In this document: one piece after another, positions 36,106 through 48,317 of the stretch
Position numbering within the stretch: position 1 is the first letter of the stretch
Layout: every line of letters starts with the position of its first letter
NCBI GenBank assembly: GCA_950022295.1
Contig: OX465600.1
Coordinates: forward strand, 28,309,282-28,373,281
Length of the DNA stretch: 64,000 nucleotides
DNA from: Bromus sterilis
Taxonomy: Eukaryota; Streptophyta; Magnoliopsida; Poales; Poaceae
Direction: 5' to 3'
Notes under the pieces: generated by a model
Told to the model about the DNA's origin: nothing
Seen by the model: only the letters and a program-made list of their open reading frames with translations
Database searches by the model: none
Translations under genes and position numbers: made by a program

Positions 36106-36123
36106 TATCCAAACAGGGCCCAT

Positions 36124-36860
36124 ACACATTTGAGATCTGTGAATGATAGATCGAGGACGTTAATGTCAATGTGTTTGCTGAACACATCTTAATGGAACCA
36201 GATCAAAATCACATTCCCACATTATGAGAGGCAAAAGTAATAATGTTAAGGAGTTATCAGCACCTTCCCAGATGTCATAGCTACGCCCTTAATTAACACT
36301 GAACTGAGAATAGGAAATTTATAGAGGCTCAGCTAATCACCGACAATAGGGGGAGCAGTTGATCTCAATCAACGTAAACTATTCAACACATCTTTCGGTA
36401 ATTAAGATTAAGATTTAGCTGTGATCTCTTGGGCTACCTCGCTTTAGATCCATGCCGGACCACCTTGTGTCAAGGTAGTTCAGAGTTATATAAAGGGGTG
36501 CTCACATATTTTAAAGATTTGTAGATGAGATGGTTAATATCGCTGAAACTAAGTACAATCCAGTATTGAATATGAGCAGGTTTACACCACAATTGAGTAA
36601 TTACATTTTACAATTTCTCTGCATGTGCAGTCGTACAAGCAACTAAAACATAAAAGGCGTGTGTTGCCTCACCCGTCTATATTGACGAAATTGCAATCGA
36701 TTTTCTACAAAAAAAAATCTAAAGAGTAAACACATGTAAGATTCGATCTACAATACCTAGGTCTGTTCAAACATCTAGTTTTGTTCAAAGTTTTAGATAT
36801 ATGATTTGCACACATCCGCAGTCAGGGCAGCCATATTCAGATGAAAATACAAAAGATAAC
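36124..36860. other. Intergenic, no gene recognised
   Basis: AT-rich, without domain-bearing frames or clear repeat ends. Confidence 0.45.
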
Positions 36861-36868
36861 CTTATATT

Positions 36869-37036
36869 CACTGGCGGAGCTACGGCTGGGCCAAACCAGG
36901 CTATGGCCCGCCCAGGCAAATCAAAAATCAATGAAAAGTAGAGTTAAATTTGGGATTAAGAACAAATTTTCACAGGTATTTATTAACATGGCAAAGCTAT
37001 GGGCCGCCCAGAGCTGTGCTTGTAACTCCGCCACTG
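36869..37036. mobile_element. Small hAT MITE (168 bp)
   Basis: The ends are CACTGGCGGAGCTAC and GTAACTCCGCCACTG, with an 8-bp target duplication CTTATATT on both sides (36861-36868 and 37037-37044). Length, ends and duplication are all as expected for non-autonomous hAT elements. Confidence 0.9.
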
Positions 37037-37045
37037 CTTATATTC

Positions 37046-38500
37046 AACCACACAAGGCATGTGATACCTTGAGTAAAGTTATAATATTATCCACGGAGCA
37101 TACAATAAATATGATACTGGGGGCTCTGAACCATCCACTTTTAGATAAAAGACTTAAGCCGAACCCGAGTAAGGCTCTAGCCGAGTCCGACTTTGAAATA
37201 ACAAAGCCATCAACCGGCCAGGAATACAAGGGAACTGCAGTACAAGAATATAACGAGCGACAAACAAGAAAAGGCAGCATAAGATACATGATGCTGGGAA
37301 GCTTACAAACCAACAGCTAAACAGGCTAAACGAAATAAGGGGAGGTCGAGGAAGTGGTCGCCGGCTTCGAAAGAAGCATCCGAGTCCACTCCAGAGCCCA
37401 GTTGAGGGCACCGTGGCATCCGCCGAAACCGTCGAGGAAGGCCACTACCCTCCTGCCCTGGCTCGAAGGGCGCCGAACCGTCGAACGGCACGAAGCTCAC
37501 CCTAGAGCACGGAAGCACACCAATGGCCTAGATGGCGAGGTAGAAGAACCCGAATCGCCATTGTGTTTAGCACATCCCGCCACCACCTCTCCGACATCCG
37601 CCGTAAAACCAAAGCGTCGTAAGCAAGAACGTGAAGCCGCTCAGCAAAGACCGGCGGAGAAGAACCGCCATCAGCCACCATATCAACCTTGGCAGATAGT
37701 CAACCTCACGCCCGCGTCCCCCAACCGACGCCTCCAGGAAGGGGAGCGACAACGCATCATCGCCGCCGGCCACAAGGGGAACAAGGCCTTCGCCCAAAGC
37801 AAGGAGCAAGGGGGGTGCGGGAGTCGACCCCGACGAGGCCCCCAAGGAGGGAAACGGTGCCATCGGCATCGCCAACGTCGTGACTTTCAGAAAGTCAAGG
37901 GTTTCCCCCGGTCTTCCACCGCAACTCCAGCTCCCGAGCCCGAGGAATCCAAGCAGTCGGGGCTACCATGGACCGGATCAGGCCGGGAGGAGCACTGCCG
38001 AGAGGAGGTGGCGGCCATTGAAGAGACGGAGCACACGAACGCCGTTACCTCGCCGCCCACACGGCCGAGGTCACGGAGCAGCATCCACCGGCGCTGCTTG
38101 CCGCAAATCCAGCGCCGACCACCCTGCCCGGGACCGCCGTCCCGGCTTCTACCCACCTCACGCATCCACCTAGAAGCCAGCCGACCGCCCCCCGCCGCCA
38201 CCGGACTGGACCACCGCCACCACACAGCCACCGGAGAGAAGGGAGGCGCCTGAGACGCCCCATGAGGCAGATCCACCCGCAGAGGAGATCCACCGCCCAG
38301 CACGCAGCCGCCGGACAGGGAAAGGAGCGGCGGCGGCGGGCCACCACTATGGCCGGCCACCAGATCCAGATCCGGGTCCCCTGCCCCTCCGCGTCAGATC
38401 CGCGGATGGATCGAAGGAGGAGGCCGGCAGCGGCCACGGCGGCAACAGGCGGCGAGTAGGCAGGGGCGTCACTGCCACTTTCAGCTAGACAAAACATATT
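37046..38500 (-). mobile_element. LINE-like 3' remnant, minus strand
   Basis: Read on the minus strand, a GC-rich stretch leads to a tail with CCTGGCCGGTTGATGGC and TTTGTTATTTCAAAGTCGG, as in Triticeae LINE 3' ends. The longest plus-strand open frame (37354-38253, 299 codons) is rich in Arg and Pro, has no domain and is opposed by equally long frames on the other strand, so I do not call it a gene. Confidence 0.45.
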
Positions 38501-38624
38501 GACATTTAGGTCTTTGAACCAAAGTAAAATTGCATGATACAAGAAAGCTACACGTAAATTCGACAAAGAACGGTTGCATTGAAGTGTTGTTGGAACACTA
38601 TATCCCATCTCGTCATTTCAAACA

Positions 38625-39480
38625 CAACAGGTTAATTAGCACACTCAGTTGAGAGAAAATGGAACCAGAACCGACAAAAAGTAGAACCAAAATTTAAAGC
38701 TCAGCCAATTCATCGGTTACATTAACAATTGGCATGGATCACATTGAGTTTAAACATTTTACTAGCATGGAATAAGTTTCTGTAGTTAGATAGTAAAAGA
38801 GAAAATACTTTTTTACCTTGTTATTTGCCTAGAATTTGGATTCGAAAAGCTAGAAAAAGCACCAACAATAGCACACAATAAATTTTAGAAGGGTTAGATG
38901 CTCTATCACAATGTAGAAACAGTGAGGCCGTGGAGTTCGTGTGTCCATGGCTGGAGCTGACGTATGGCGACATAAGGCATTATTTCAGGATCGATTGATC
39001 TAGCTATGAATTTTGTGCTGCCAGTGAAGTCTGTAATGATACAAATATAATGACATGGATTGCACACCCATGTGAGAAGCTCAAATAATTAATCTGTCAA
39101 CTAGATGAACTTGCCAGGAAGGATCAGAAAATATAGGCAAGGAACCGGGATGCCTGGGTGGACGTGCAGTCAACTGCAAACAAGCGACACTAGAGAGGAG
39201 AGCACAAGCATCTACACATTGGGAGAATAAAATGCAAGCACCGACAGTAGACGAATCCCTAGATGATTAATCACCTACCGAAATTAAGTGCTGTCATTAG
39301 ATGATTAAACAACTACGTATCTTTTAGCAAGATGAAGTTTCAGTAATTAGTTAAGGTTTAAATCAAGGTTATTAGTTGTCATCACTGGGACAAGGATGAA
39401 GATGGCAGAAACTGCAACTGAAATCCGAAACCCAACATCTTTCTCGGGACTTTGGTTGTTCCTGTTTAGCATACTTTGGG
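38625..39480. repeat. Second copy of the gene C upstream region
   Basis: It matches 26020-26157 and then 28290-29080 in order, without the two insertions that separate those parts. No gene C exons accompany it, so the duplicate lost its coding part or the breakpoint lay in the promoter. Confidence 0.7.
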
Positions 39481-40430
39481 AAACATTAATTGTCGAGAAG
39501 AAACGTACAGATTCACATACAAGATAGTTGTTTAATTTTCCTTTTGATCATCCATAAAATTGGAAAATAACTTCACCCAAATATTTGTTGCTGTCATTCC
39601 TGTCATGAGACTTTTGCATTATAGTCATCACAACTTATCAACTAACCATTTACATAATTACTTCCCCAAATGTATTCACAGAATTACTTCTGATGCATGA
39701 TTAGTTGCTTCTAACAACAATCAAAAACCATCTATTTGCTTATTAGGTGTAAACTGGTACGCCCCCTTAAATTTATTTACAGTTTTATATGCAAATCATT
39801 GGTTAGGATTATAACTTAGCCTATACTCATAAGTTTAGTGTGTAGGCATTTTACATGGTGGAGCTAGCCTTTAAGCTAGTCAGTTCGGCTCAAATCTTAA
39901 CAGAAGCCGGTTAAGATTAATTGCAAGCGATTGCTTCCTCATCACATGTTTGCATGCATGTAGCACCACATAATCTACATCCAGTGCATGTGAGTTATAC
40001 GGTTGTTCTTCGCAAATTGTCCATCTTTATATGTGTGCCAAAGTATTCCTCTTTGTTTTCACCATCTTTATATATAGACATTTCTCCGATCGAGTCTCAT
40101 TTGTTTGACTTTCAGAGTCTGAAATTGAGATCTTGATTCAATGCCTCACTTAATTACTGATGGAAGTTTGGGTATCTGTAGCCGATCCTTTATAATCGGG
40201 TAGTGAAGTAAAATTTCGGTTTTACTCTATTAACCCGTACCTAACCGATTACTTCGAATCTGTAGTGGAATACAAATTTTACTTCACATCCTTCTCGACC
40301 CTCAAATATACTCAACCTGGGCCCGGCAACGTATAACTTGCAATGTACTCTCTCCCTCCACCCTGCCACCCAAATCTACTTCCACTGCCCAAATACCACC
40401 ACCGCCGGTGAACGCTCGTCACCGCCGGCG
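39481..40430. other. Intergenic, no gene recognised
   Basis: No domain-bearing frame. At 40170-40290 the words GTAGTGAAGTAAAA and TTTTACTTCAC face each other, perhaps a decayed MITE. Confidence 0.4.
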
Positions 40431-40554
40431 CTCCGAAGGCTTAATTATTGTTGTTTATGTTAATATAGGTTTGGAATGCAAAAAATAATATCATGTGACA
40501 ACCGGGACTACAGTCCCTCCCGAACCGGGACTAAAGGTCCATTTTCTACTAGTG
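40431..40554. mobile_element. Terminal fragment of a second CACTA family
   Basis: The fragment ends CCGGGACTAAAGGTCC, then ATTTTCTACTAGTG. Read inward, this is a CACTAGTAGAAAAT terminus with the GGGACTAAAGGTCC subterminal motif common in grass CACTA elements. I found no partner end in the window. The left limit is approximate. Confidence 0.65.
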
Positions 40555-40569
40555 TGGGGGCGTGGTCGT

Positions 40570-40830
40570 GACATTGGGTCGTCCTCGGCCAAGATGGCGC
40601 TTTTTTGGAAAAAAGGATTTATTACTGAAAAAGTTTAAGTAAGTACACCCGGCCTCTGCATAGCCAAGATGGCGCTTAACTTGTGCTTCTTCTCAACAAC
40701 AACTCATTGGCGACATTTGCATTCTCATCTAGTTTCGATGGATTTTTTTTTAACCAGCTTACCTCCTTGTATCGGGTTTGTGCGGGTGTTGTGTTGGCGT
40801 GCGTTTGTATCATATGTTATGATGATCGTT
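40570..40830 (-). mobile_element. LINE 3' end, minus strand, short
   Basis: After an A run the sequence GGATTTATTACTGAAAAAG, then ACACCCGGCCTCTGCATA, resembles the reversed tail of Triticeae LINEs. There is no coding sequence. Confidence 0.4.
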
Positions 40831-42572
40831 CTTTATTTATAAAGAGGGATCCTATTTTTTGAAGAGACTGCAATAAAGGAACATTATTTTGAAACGGAGG
40901 AAAGGTCAACTTGGATCTCATCAAGGTGCAACATGAGAAAGAATAGTCATTGACATGTAGCACACATACACTGTGTATTTCATTAATTTAAACTAATTTC
41001 TAATTAATCTATGTGCAGCACATTTCCCTCTTTGCCACTATATTTTGTCAACTGGATCGAGATCTACAACAGCTTGACCGAAAGGAAAACTGTTGTTATA
41101 AGGGATTTTTATGTTGCTTATATTTGTGCAGTTAAATCCATCCATTAAGATAGCATAAAAAATACGTCTGAAGAAGGATAGAATGCTCGTTGCAGTATGT
41201 TTTGAATGGGCACTTTGTGGTATTTAATTACAAGCGAATCTGAGGGTTTAAGGGTCCACACTTCAGGTAATGGGACAAACCATTGAAGGATTGGGTGACT
41301 GGTCTATTGTCGGCGGCACTGGTGCGTTTGAATTTGCGTGCGGCATTATCAAGAGAAAAGTGCATGAAAAAAGAAACAGGGAAGAGATATATGAGGTTAC
41401 TATCCGTGGATTTTGCTCCATGCAGGTGTTGTGAATATTCTTCTGTTTTTTGTGGTTGTTCTTTCCTGCGTAATCAGGAGAACATCCATATATAGTTCTT
41501 GCACATGTCATAAACTTCTGATTACACATGTCATGTTGTTTCATATGAAGATAACTAACATTGGTCCATCACATGTAATTATTGTTGCAGGTCACTAAGG
41601 GTGGACCATGGAGTCGTACAGATAAAGGTTCCCCTCGTGAACTCTCAGAAATGCCCCGACGTCTTGAAAGTGTGACCATTCAATATGCTGGAGCAATTGA
41701 TTTATTTTCATATACGTATATTGACCAAAATGGGCAGAAGCGAATTGTAGGTCCTTGGGGTTCAGGATATAAGGATGGATCAACTCAAATCAAAACGGTG
41801 TGTATTTAACTCTAGGAATCATTTGCTTCTCATGCATCATGATGATTAATTCATTTATCATCCACAATTTATGAAGCTAAATCAATTACATCACTTGACG
41901 GCCTTATCCTTGTTTGGTCGTATGTAGTTCACCTTGGGCCCTTCGGTGTTCCTGAAGGAAGTATCTGGAATATTTCAATTTAAAGACGATGAGCTGGAGT
42001 CACTGACATTTGTCAGCAACATTAAAACCTATGGACCTTTTGGGCGTGTGAATCGTTCTCATACTACTACACCAAAATCTGTAGTTGCCGACGGCCGAAG
42101 ATATGCCGACGGCCACCGTCGGCATATCTGAAGCTAAGCCGACGGCTTCCATTTTACCCTCGGCAACAAAAAGCCGTCGGCTTAGCTATAGATATGCCGA
42201 CGGTGGCCGTCGGCATATCTTTAGCCGTCGGCAAAGATGACCCAGGCCGTCGGCATATCTATACCCGTCGGTATATATGCCACGTGGCTCGTGGTCTGCC
42301 TGCCGACTAACGGCGTTAGAGCTATGCCGACGGTTATACCGGCGACAACATTTTTTCAATTATTATTTTAATTTAATGTTTTTAAAATATTCATTTTGAG
42401 TTATCTAAATTAAACATATGCAAATTATATATCAATTTGGGGTAGAATTTTCCATAGATTATGAATATTCACTTTGTTTCTATTTTTGGATATGTTAAAA
42501 ATGCGACATAATGTACTTTTGCAAATAAGTCCTTATAGTTTGTAAAAATCACAAGTAATTCATACCTTCATG

Positions 42573-44452
42573 GATTTGCATTATTCCAAGTTTGTTGGTT
42601 TTTATGGTTACTAGGACATAAATTAGGATGCAACACGAAGGTTTTATATATTTTTGATTTTTTTTGAATTGTTTAAGCACCGATTTCAAAATGCGGTCAA
42701 AACGGGGGAGGGGGGGCATGGCCGGTGATAGCTAGGGGTGGAATCTTGCAAACCTCTTGGTAGATCTCTGATGAAATGAGTAATTGTGCACCTAGAAATG
42801 ATTTTTTGAAAAAATAAAGAGCAAACTATCAAACACTTGTAGTTCAAATTTCACCCCGTTCCAGCTGAATCGGCGGCAATTTGTCTTTTTCAGCAGAGGT
42901 GTGTAGGAAACATTTTACATGGAAACTTTGGTCAATTGTTAATAAAATATGGTCTAGTATAATACAAAAATGGATTGGTTCAAATTTACATCAAATATTT
43001 GGTAGATCCTTCACAAAAAGACCCTACTTTCGGCACTCGGAAAATGAAAAATGGATTTTCCGTGCAATGAAAATGAAAACTTCCTTCGGCAAACTTGTTG
43101 TACATTCAAATATACACACATATGAAAAATATGAGATAATTTGGGGAAACTATCCTTTGAAATGAGCTATAACTTCGGTCATTTGGCTTGAAAGCCATGA
43201 ACCTTCATACTTGATAACCCAATTTGAGAAGACTTTTTTAATAGATTTGCATTATTCCAAATTTGTTGGTTTGTATGGTTACTAGGACATAAATTAGGAT
43301 GCAACGCGAAGGTTTTATATTTTTTTGATTTTTTTTGAATTGTTTAAGCACCGATTTCAAAATGCGGTCAAAACGGGGGAGGGGGGGCATGGCCGGTGAT
43401 AGCTAGGGGTGGAATCTTGCAATCCTCGTGGTAGATCTCTGATGAAATGAGTACTTGTGCACCTAGAAATGATTTTTTGAAAAAATAAAGAGAAAACTAT
43501 CAAACACTTGTAGTTCAAATTTCACCCCGTTCCACCTAAATCGGCGGCAATTTGTCTTTTTCAGCAGAGGTGTGTAGGAAAATTTTTACATGGAAACTTT
43601 GGTCAATTGTTAATAAAATATGGTCTAGTATAATACAAAAATGGATTGGTTCAAATTTACATCAAATATTTGGTAGATCCTTCACAAAAAGACCCTACTT
43701 TCGCCACTCGGAAAATGAAAAATGGATTTTTTGTGCAATGAAAATGAAAACTTCCTTCGGCAAACTTGTTGGACATTCAAATATACACACATATGAAAAA
43801 TATGAGATCATTTAGGGAAACTATCCTTTGAAATGAGCTATAACTTCGGTCATTTGGCTTGAAAGCCATGAACCTTCATACTCGATAGCCCATTTTGAGA
43901 AGACTTTTTTAATAGATTTGCATTATTCCAAGTTTGTTGATTTGTATGGTTACTAGGACATAAATTAGGATGCAACGCGAAGGTTTTATATATTTTTTGT
44001 TTTTTTAATTGTTTAAGCACCGATTTCAAAATGCGGTCAAAACGGGAGAGGGGGTCATGTCCGGTGATAGCTAGGGGAGGAATCTTGCAAACCTCTTAGT
44101 AGATCTCTGATGAAATGAGTACTTGTGCACCTAGAAATGATTTTTTGAAAAAATAAAGAGCAAACTATCAAACACTTGTAGTTCAAATTTCACCCCGTTC
44201 CAACTGAATCGGCGGCAATTTGTCTTTTTCAGCAGAGGTGTGTAGGAAACATTTTACATGGAAACTTTGGTCAATTGTTAATAAAATATGGTCTAGTATA
44301 ATACAAAAATGGATTGGTTCAAATTTACACAAAATATTTGGTAGATCCTTCACAAAAAGACCCTACTTTCGACACTCGAAAAATGAAAAATAAATTTTTC
44401 GTGCAACGAAAATGAAAACTTTCTTTGGTAAACTTATTGGCCAGTCCAATAT
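42573..44452. repeat. Three tandem copies of a 671-bp unit in the CACTA element
   Basis: Units start at GATTTGCATTATTCCAA at 42573, 43244 and 43915. The first two are complete and the third is cut near 44452, where it diverges. Markers recur in each unit: AAACGGGGGAGGGGG (GGGAGAGGGGG in unit 3), GAATCGGCGGCAATTTG (AATCGG in all three) and TTTGGTAGATCCTTC. Each unit contains the same short open frame starting MSFSAEVCRK or its remains, but it has no known domain. Confidence 0.92.
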
Positions 44453-45520
44453 GCACATTTTTGTAAAATAGAATTTTCAATCTTTGTACAAAAAACCATC
44501 TCCCTTGTGTCTTAGTGTAAGTATTGGTTTTTAATTTGGGAAATGCAAATAAAGTAAGAAATTTTTGGTATTTCAAGTTTTTCATTTGTTGGTGACAACT
44601 ATTACTAATAAAAGACCTCAGTGTAAAAGGGTACTATTTTTTGAATCTTTATTTATTTTATTTTAGTTTGAATAGAAAAGCACACATAAAAGGTTGTTTT
44701 TCATTGGTGGAGACCTTGTGCCCCGGATTGATGACATGGCACAGATCTAACCACCCATCCATCCATTTTTTCACCCCTCATCCATCCATCCATTTAAAAA
44801 AAACAAAAAACAAATCTGCCCACAGCCACCCACGTTCCCAACCTACCTTATCCCTTCCCCCACCCCACTTTCTCTTCCCCCACCACTCCCCACCAATCGT
44901 CGGCGCCCCTCCCCTCCAACCGCGCCCCTCCTCTTCTCGCCACCACGGCGGGCGGCCAGGCGGCTGCCACGACGGGCAGCCACAGCGGGTGGCCACGGCC
45001 CGGCGGCCACGGCGGGAGTCCATGGCCGGGCGGTTGCCGCGACGGGCAGCCACGGCGGGCGGCCACGGCGGGAGGCCACGGCCGGGCGGCTGCCACGGAG
45101 GGCGGCCACGGCAGGCCTCTCTCCTTTCCATCTCCGGCGGCGACCACGACGGGCCTCGTCTCTGCCGCGCCTGCCTCGTCTCCGTCAACGACGCGACGCG
45201 CCTCCCTCCTCTCCATCCCCGGCGTCCATCCCCGGCGCTGGACGACTCCTTGGGGCAGCGCGGCGTCCGTCACCGGTGCGGCTCCGTCAGGCCGACGGGC
45301 AGGCAGCGGGTGCTGCGGCCTTCCCGAGGAGACAGTGGGGGTTAGCCCGTAGTATCGTGTAGAACGGAAACGGGGCAAGCAACGCGACAGTGCTCGAGCA
45401 TTCTTTTTTATTTTTGGGAAAAAACTATGCCTACGGTTAACCCGTAGGCATATCTCTTCGCCAGAATCATCGTGGTGTTGCCACGTGGCACGCGACACCT
45501 AACGGAGCTGCCGTCTATTT
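44453..45520. other. Inner part of the CACTA element, GC-rich block
   Basis: At 44940-45110 words such as GGGCGGCCACGGCGGG and CGGCTGCCACG repeat imperfectly. Long opposing frames on both strands (for example 44641-45345 plus, 44848-45498 minus) follow the composition. It could be a captured gene piece; I see no domain. Confidence 0.45.
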
Positions 45521-45863
45521 TGTTTGCCGACCAGAAATAGATGCCGACGGGCAAAAAAAAGCCGTCGACATAGATTGTTTGCCGACGATTTTTTGTATGC
45601 CGACGGCCTTTCGAGCTTTGCCGATGAAAGAGACCCCGACGGCTGTATGCCGACGGCTACCGTCGGCATAGCCTATGCCGAGGGTTTTTTGGGCTATGCC
45701 GACGGCAAAATCCGTCGGCAACTAACCATTTTGGCGTAGTGAGCTAGCTACCATTGGACCAGAATTCAAGTTCAACGTTGACGAGTTGAACAAGAGTTCA
45801 GTTGTGGGCTTCTATGGTACAACTGACAAGTACATCTGGTCATTCGGTGTGTACACTATCTAG

Positions 45864-46845
45864 ATCTAAGAACCTTTGTGGGTGCACAATGCATGTTCTA
45901 GCCGAGAAGTGTTTTTCCCAGGTTCCTTTTATTGTGTTAGCAATAAGGTGGTTTCCCCACAGGAAGTGATTTGTTTCATGTTGATTTGCATCAATTTACA
46001 GTGTTTCGTTGTAATCTTGTTACTACCAGTCTAATCAAGATCTTGAGATTGTTTTCTTGGGAATCAAACTTATAATAGTACTAGTTCAGATCTCAGCACA
46101 AATTAACTTGACCCTCAAAGAGCTTAATAAGCAACAATGATGATAGTCACGGTCCAGTACACCACTAACTTAACACACTCGGGGAGTGTAATAAGCGCCA
46201 TTTTAACCACTATAGCAAATTGATATTTCGTCCATTCAGGATTAACTGACACAAAAACAGATGTATCTAGTGTCTTGATACGTTTGTTTCTGCGTTAGTT
46301 AATTTTGAATGGAGGGAGTATATCAAAAGCTGGAAGTTCTAAGAAAAGGAAAAAAAGAAAAAGAAGTACCATATCGATCCTATGTAGTCCAAGGTGCAGC
46401 AAACTACAAGTATGGGGCATCCCTGGAATGAATGGGTAAATAATTACAGCAAAATATCAGGGACATAAAGAACTTTCACTTGTGCTGTTAGATGGAATTG
46501 AATAGGTCGTTGTGTCAATTAGGATGGGACTGTGATCAGAATCTCCTACAAAGATGATGAACGTCTGCATTCAGGGAGACCCGACCAAGCAAAATTACTA
46601 ACCGCTCTGTCCAGCCTCTCACGAATCACACCTCTTTTTCATGTAAACGTGTTATAGCCAAGATCCTCGAGAGCACGGTCATACAAACACTCTCTATGCA
46701 CAACCATGTTCGACGTGGATCTTGTGTTCCCTCCTCCTTTGATGAGCAAAGTATCTCACTCAAATCCCCAAGAACCACACATGGTAAATTAGACTGGGCA
46801 TGGAGATCTTGAATTCTTCTACAAACCCGGTGCATCAGTACCCCC
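45864..46845. repeat. 3' flank of D, duplicated with the 3' flank of F
   Basis: From the stop codon onward the sequence is nearly the same as 63077-64000, including a Stowaway element and a LINE endonuclease fragment. The duplicated segment therefore extends at least 0.9 kb beyond the gene. Confidence 0.88.
46226..46318. mobile_element. Stowaway MITE in the flank of D
   Basis: It starts TTTCGTCCATTC and ends GAATGGAGGGAG with TA on both sides. The same 93-bp element is at 63440-63532, so it inserted before the D/F duplication. Confidence 0.8.
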
Positions 46846-46860
46846 TACATTCTAGTCAAG
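46560..46860 (-). pseudogene. LINE endonuclease fragment
   Basis: The minus strand reads NLPCVVLGDLSEILCSSKEE, which resembles the GDFNEIL block of plant LINE apurinic endonuclease domains, where the D and N are catalytic; here the N is replaced by S. Stops and frameshifts surround it. The same fragment is present at the right edge of the window (63700-64000). Confidence 0.6.
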
Positions 46861-48312
46861 CGGCAACCTTCCCTGGGATCCTTCTTGCAATATCCACATT
46901 AATATAGTTTGCATGCAAAAAAGATAAGTTGTAGATTAACAGTACTTTTACATAACGTCATCGAACCTCCACTTCTACCATAACTAATGCACACAAATTA
47001 TCTACTGTACCCTAGTTTCAATCTCAACCTTTCCCCACTCGGGTCATTAAGATGAGTTTTCGAGAGAAAAAGTACATTAATAATATGTTATCGTTGGAGT
47101 TCCATCAGCGAATGAATGGCCAAGGGCTCCCCTAACCCCCGGCGATTCCAGCTCAAGATTCTCATTGTTGATGGTGCTCACTCTTGAAGGGGGTCATTGA
47201 TCTTGAAGTTTCATCCGCAGTATCTTCAAAGTCATCTCCTACATTTTGTTATTTTTGTCTCCGGCACTTTCAAGGGAGAGTCGTGACCTGCAATTTTCAT
47301 CGTAGCTCGAAACTCAAAGGTATCTACAATGACATAGACATGTTCAACTCCATTCAACAGGATTTGTGCACTTGGTTGTCCTTTAACATTTATATATAGT
47401 CAGCCTTTAACATTAGGCTTCTCCTTTTAGACATATATAGTCCTATTATTCCCATGATAGTTCAATGTCGATGCATTAGGACCCTCTAGGGTTTAATGTC
47501 CACCTCGTCTACCCCTTCTAGTAGCTTGTCAAGCCCGACCTCCCCTACAGTCACATCTTTGTTGTTACCGCATGTACTCTTGCGGCACCATCATGAAGTC
47601 GAGGCATTGGAAATTTGAGGGGTCATGCAATCCATCCTCACACTGAGGGCAACATAAGTAGTCATATATATATATATATATTTATTTTTGTCATATATAT
47701 CCTCGAGATAAGTTTTTCTAAGCTCGGGCGTATGAATAACCCTACCATTTTATATATATCGATATACCAAATTTCTATAAAGAATTAAAATTGGCAAAAA
47801 TTGGGGGAAATAGAAAGTCTAAATTCTAGAAATTTGTATTCAAATGTATTTTCTACCAATTATTCTTTCTGTATGTGCCATATATCATCTCTTTGTCCTT
47901 ATCTTCATTTTGTGTGACATTATATAATATTGTACCGCACTTATTATTTTTTGAGAACGTTTTGACACAATTGTAATGCAGGGAACCATTACAAAAATTA
48001 ACATACATGGTGTACCTATCAACTTCTCCTTTTACTGAGATGGGCCGGTACGACGACCTACCGGCTGACACCATTGAGGACATCTACAATCTGCAATACT
48101 AGCATGGTCCTGGGTTGAAGAATATGGCCTAGGAACGTGCGGATCTAGACTGAGCTAGAAATTTTCTTAGGTTAGATCTAATATCTTAATTATGCCTTTT
48201 AAGTTTTCAGTACATCAAATTAATAGATCAATGTTTGTAATCGTTCTAAGATTTTTTAGACTATTTTTTACAGTATAGTCTAATCCGTTAATTATGTGTT
48301 TTAAGTTATAGA
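46861..48312. other. Intergenic, no gene recognised
   Basis: A (TA)n tract lies at 47665-47688. There is no domain-bearing frame. Confidence 0.45.
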
Positions 48313-48317
48313 TTAAC

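Larger units (their letters stand above)
30532..36120. mobile_element. MITE (GGCCCTGTTTGGAT ends) split by a Copia element
   Basis: The left end is GGCCCTGTTTGGATCC and the right end TATCCAAACAGGGCC, with a 3-bp duplication CAT on both sides (30529-30531 and 36121-36123). The Copia element sits between 30783 and 36106, only ten bases inside the right end. Without it the MITE is about 260 bp. An uninterrupted relative in reverse orientation lies at 51941-52300. A 3-bp target duplication with these ends suggests Harbinger, but CAT is not the usual TWA. Confidence 0.85.
42065..45741. mobile_element. Non-autonomous CACTA element inside exon 4 of gene D
   Basis: The ends are TACTACACCAAAAT on the left and, read inward from the right, CACTACGCCAAAAT. 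Both ends carry clusters of GCCGACGG / CCGTCGGC words (42087-42335 and 45530-45720). The interior holds three tandem copies of a 671-bp unit, a GC-rich block and no transposase. The paralogue F is uninterrupted at this site, which fixes the insertion point. A few extra bases (AGCTAGCT) follow the right end, so the 3-bp duplication is blurred. Confidence 0.88.
41245..45863 (+). pseudogene. Gene D: truncated dirigent-jacalin copy split by a CACTA element
   Basis: Recognisable parts are exon 2 (about 41245-41425), exon 3 (41591-41797) and exon 4 in two pieces (41928-42064 and about 45752-45863), all very close to gene F. Exon 1 is missing; homology to F begins inside intron 1. The start of exon 2 is damaged: one G gained before TTTAAG and one lost after it puts TAA in frame. 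A 3.7-kb CACTA element divides exon 4 after the codons for NRSHT, and the remainder reads IGPEFKFNVDELNKSSVVGF ... WSFGVYTI. It encodes at most the body of a jacalin domain (VTKGGPWSRTDKG, SYTYIDQNGQKRIVGPWG) and cannot make the full protein. Confidence 0.88.

Noticed and set aside
37354..38253. A 299-codon open frame on the plus strand
   Set aside because: Very GC-rich, dominated by Arg, Pro and Ala, overlapped by long frames on the opposite strand, no domain, and embedded in sequence with a LINE-like 3' tail on the minus strand.
40170..40290. Facing words GTAGTGAAGTAAAA and TTTTACTTCAC as a transposon
   Set aside because: The arms are short and I found no target duplication, so I mention it only as part of the intergenic stretch.
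44641..45498. Long frames on both strands in the GC-rich part of the CACTA element
   Set aside because: They follow imperfect GGCCACGG repeats and have no domain; composition alone explains them.
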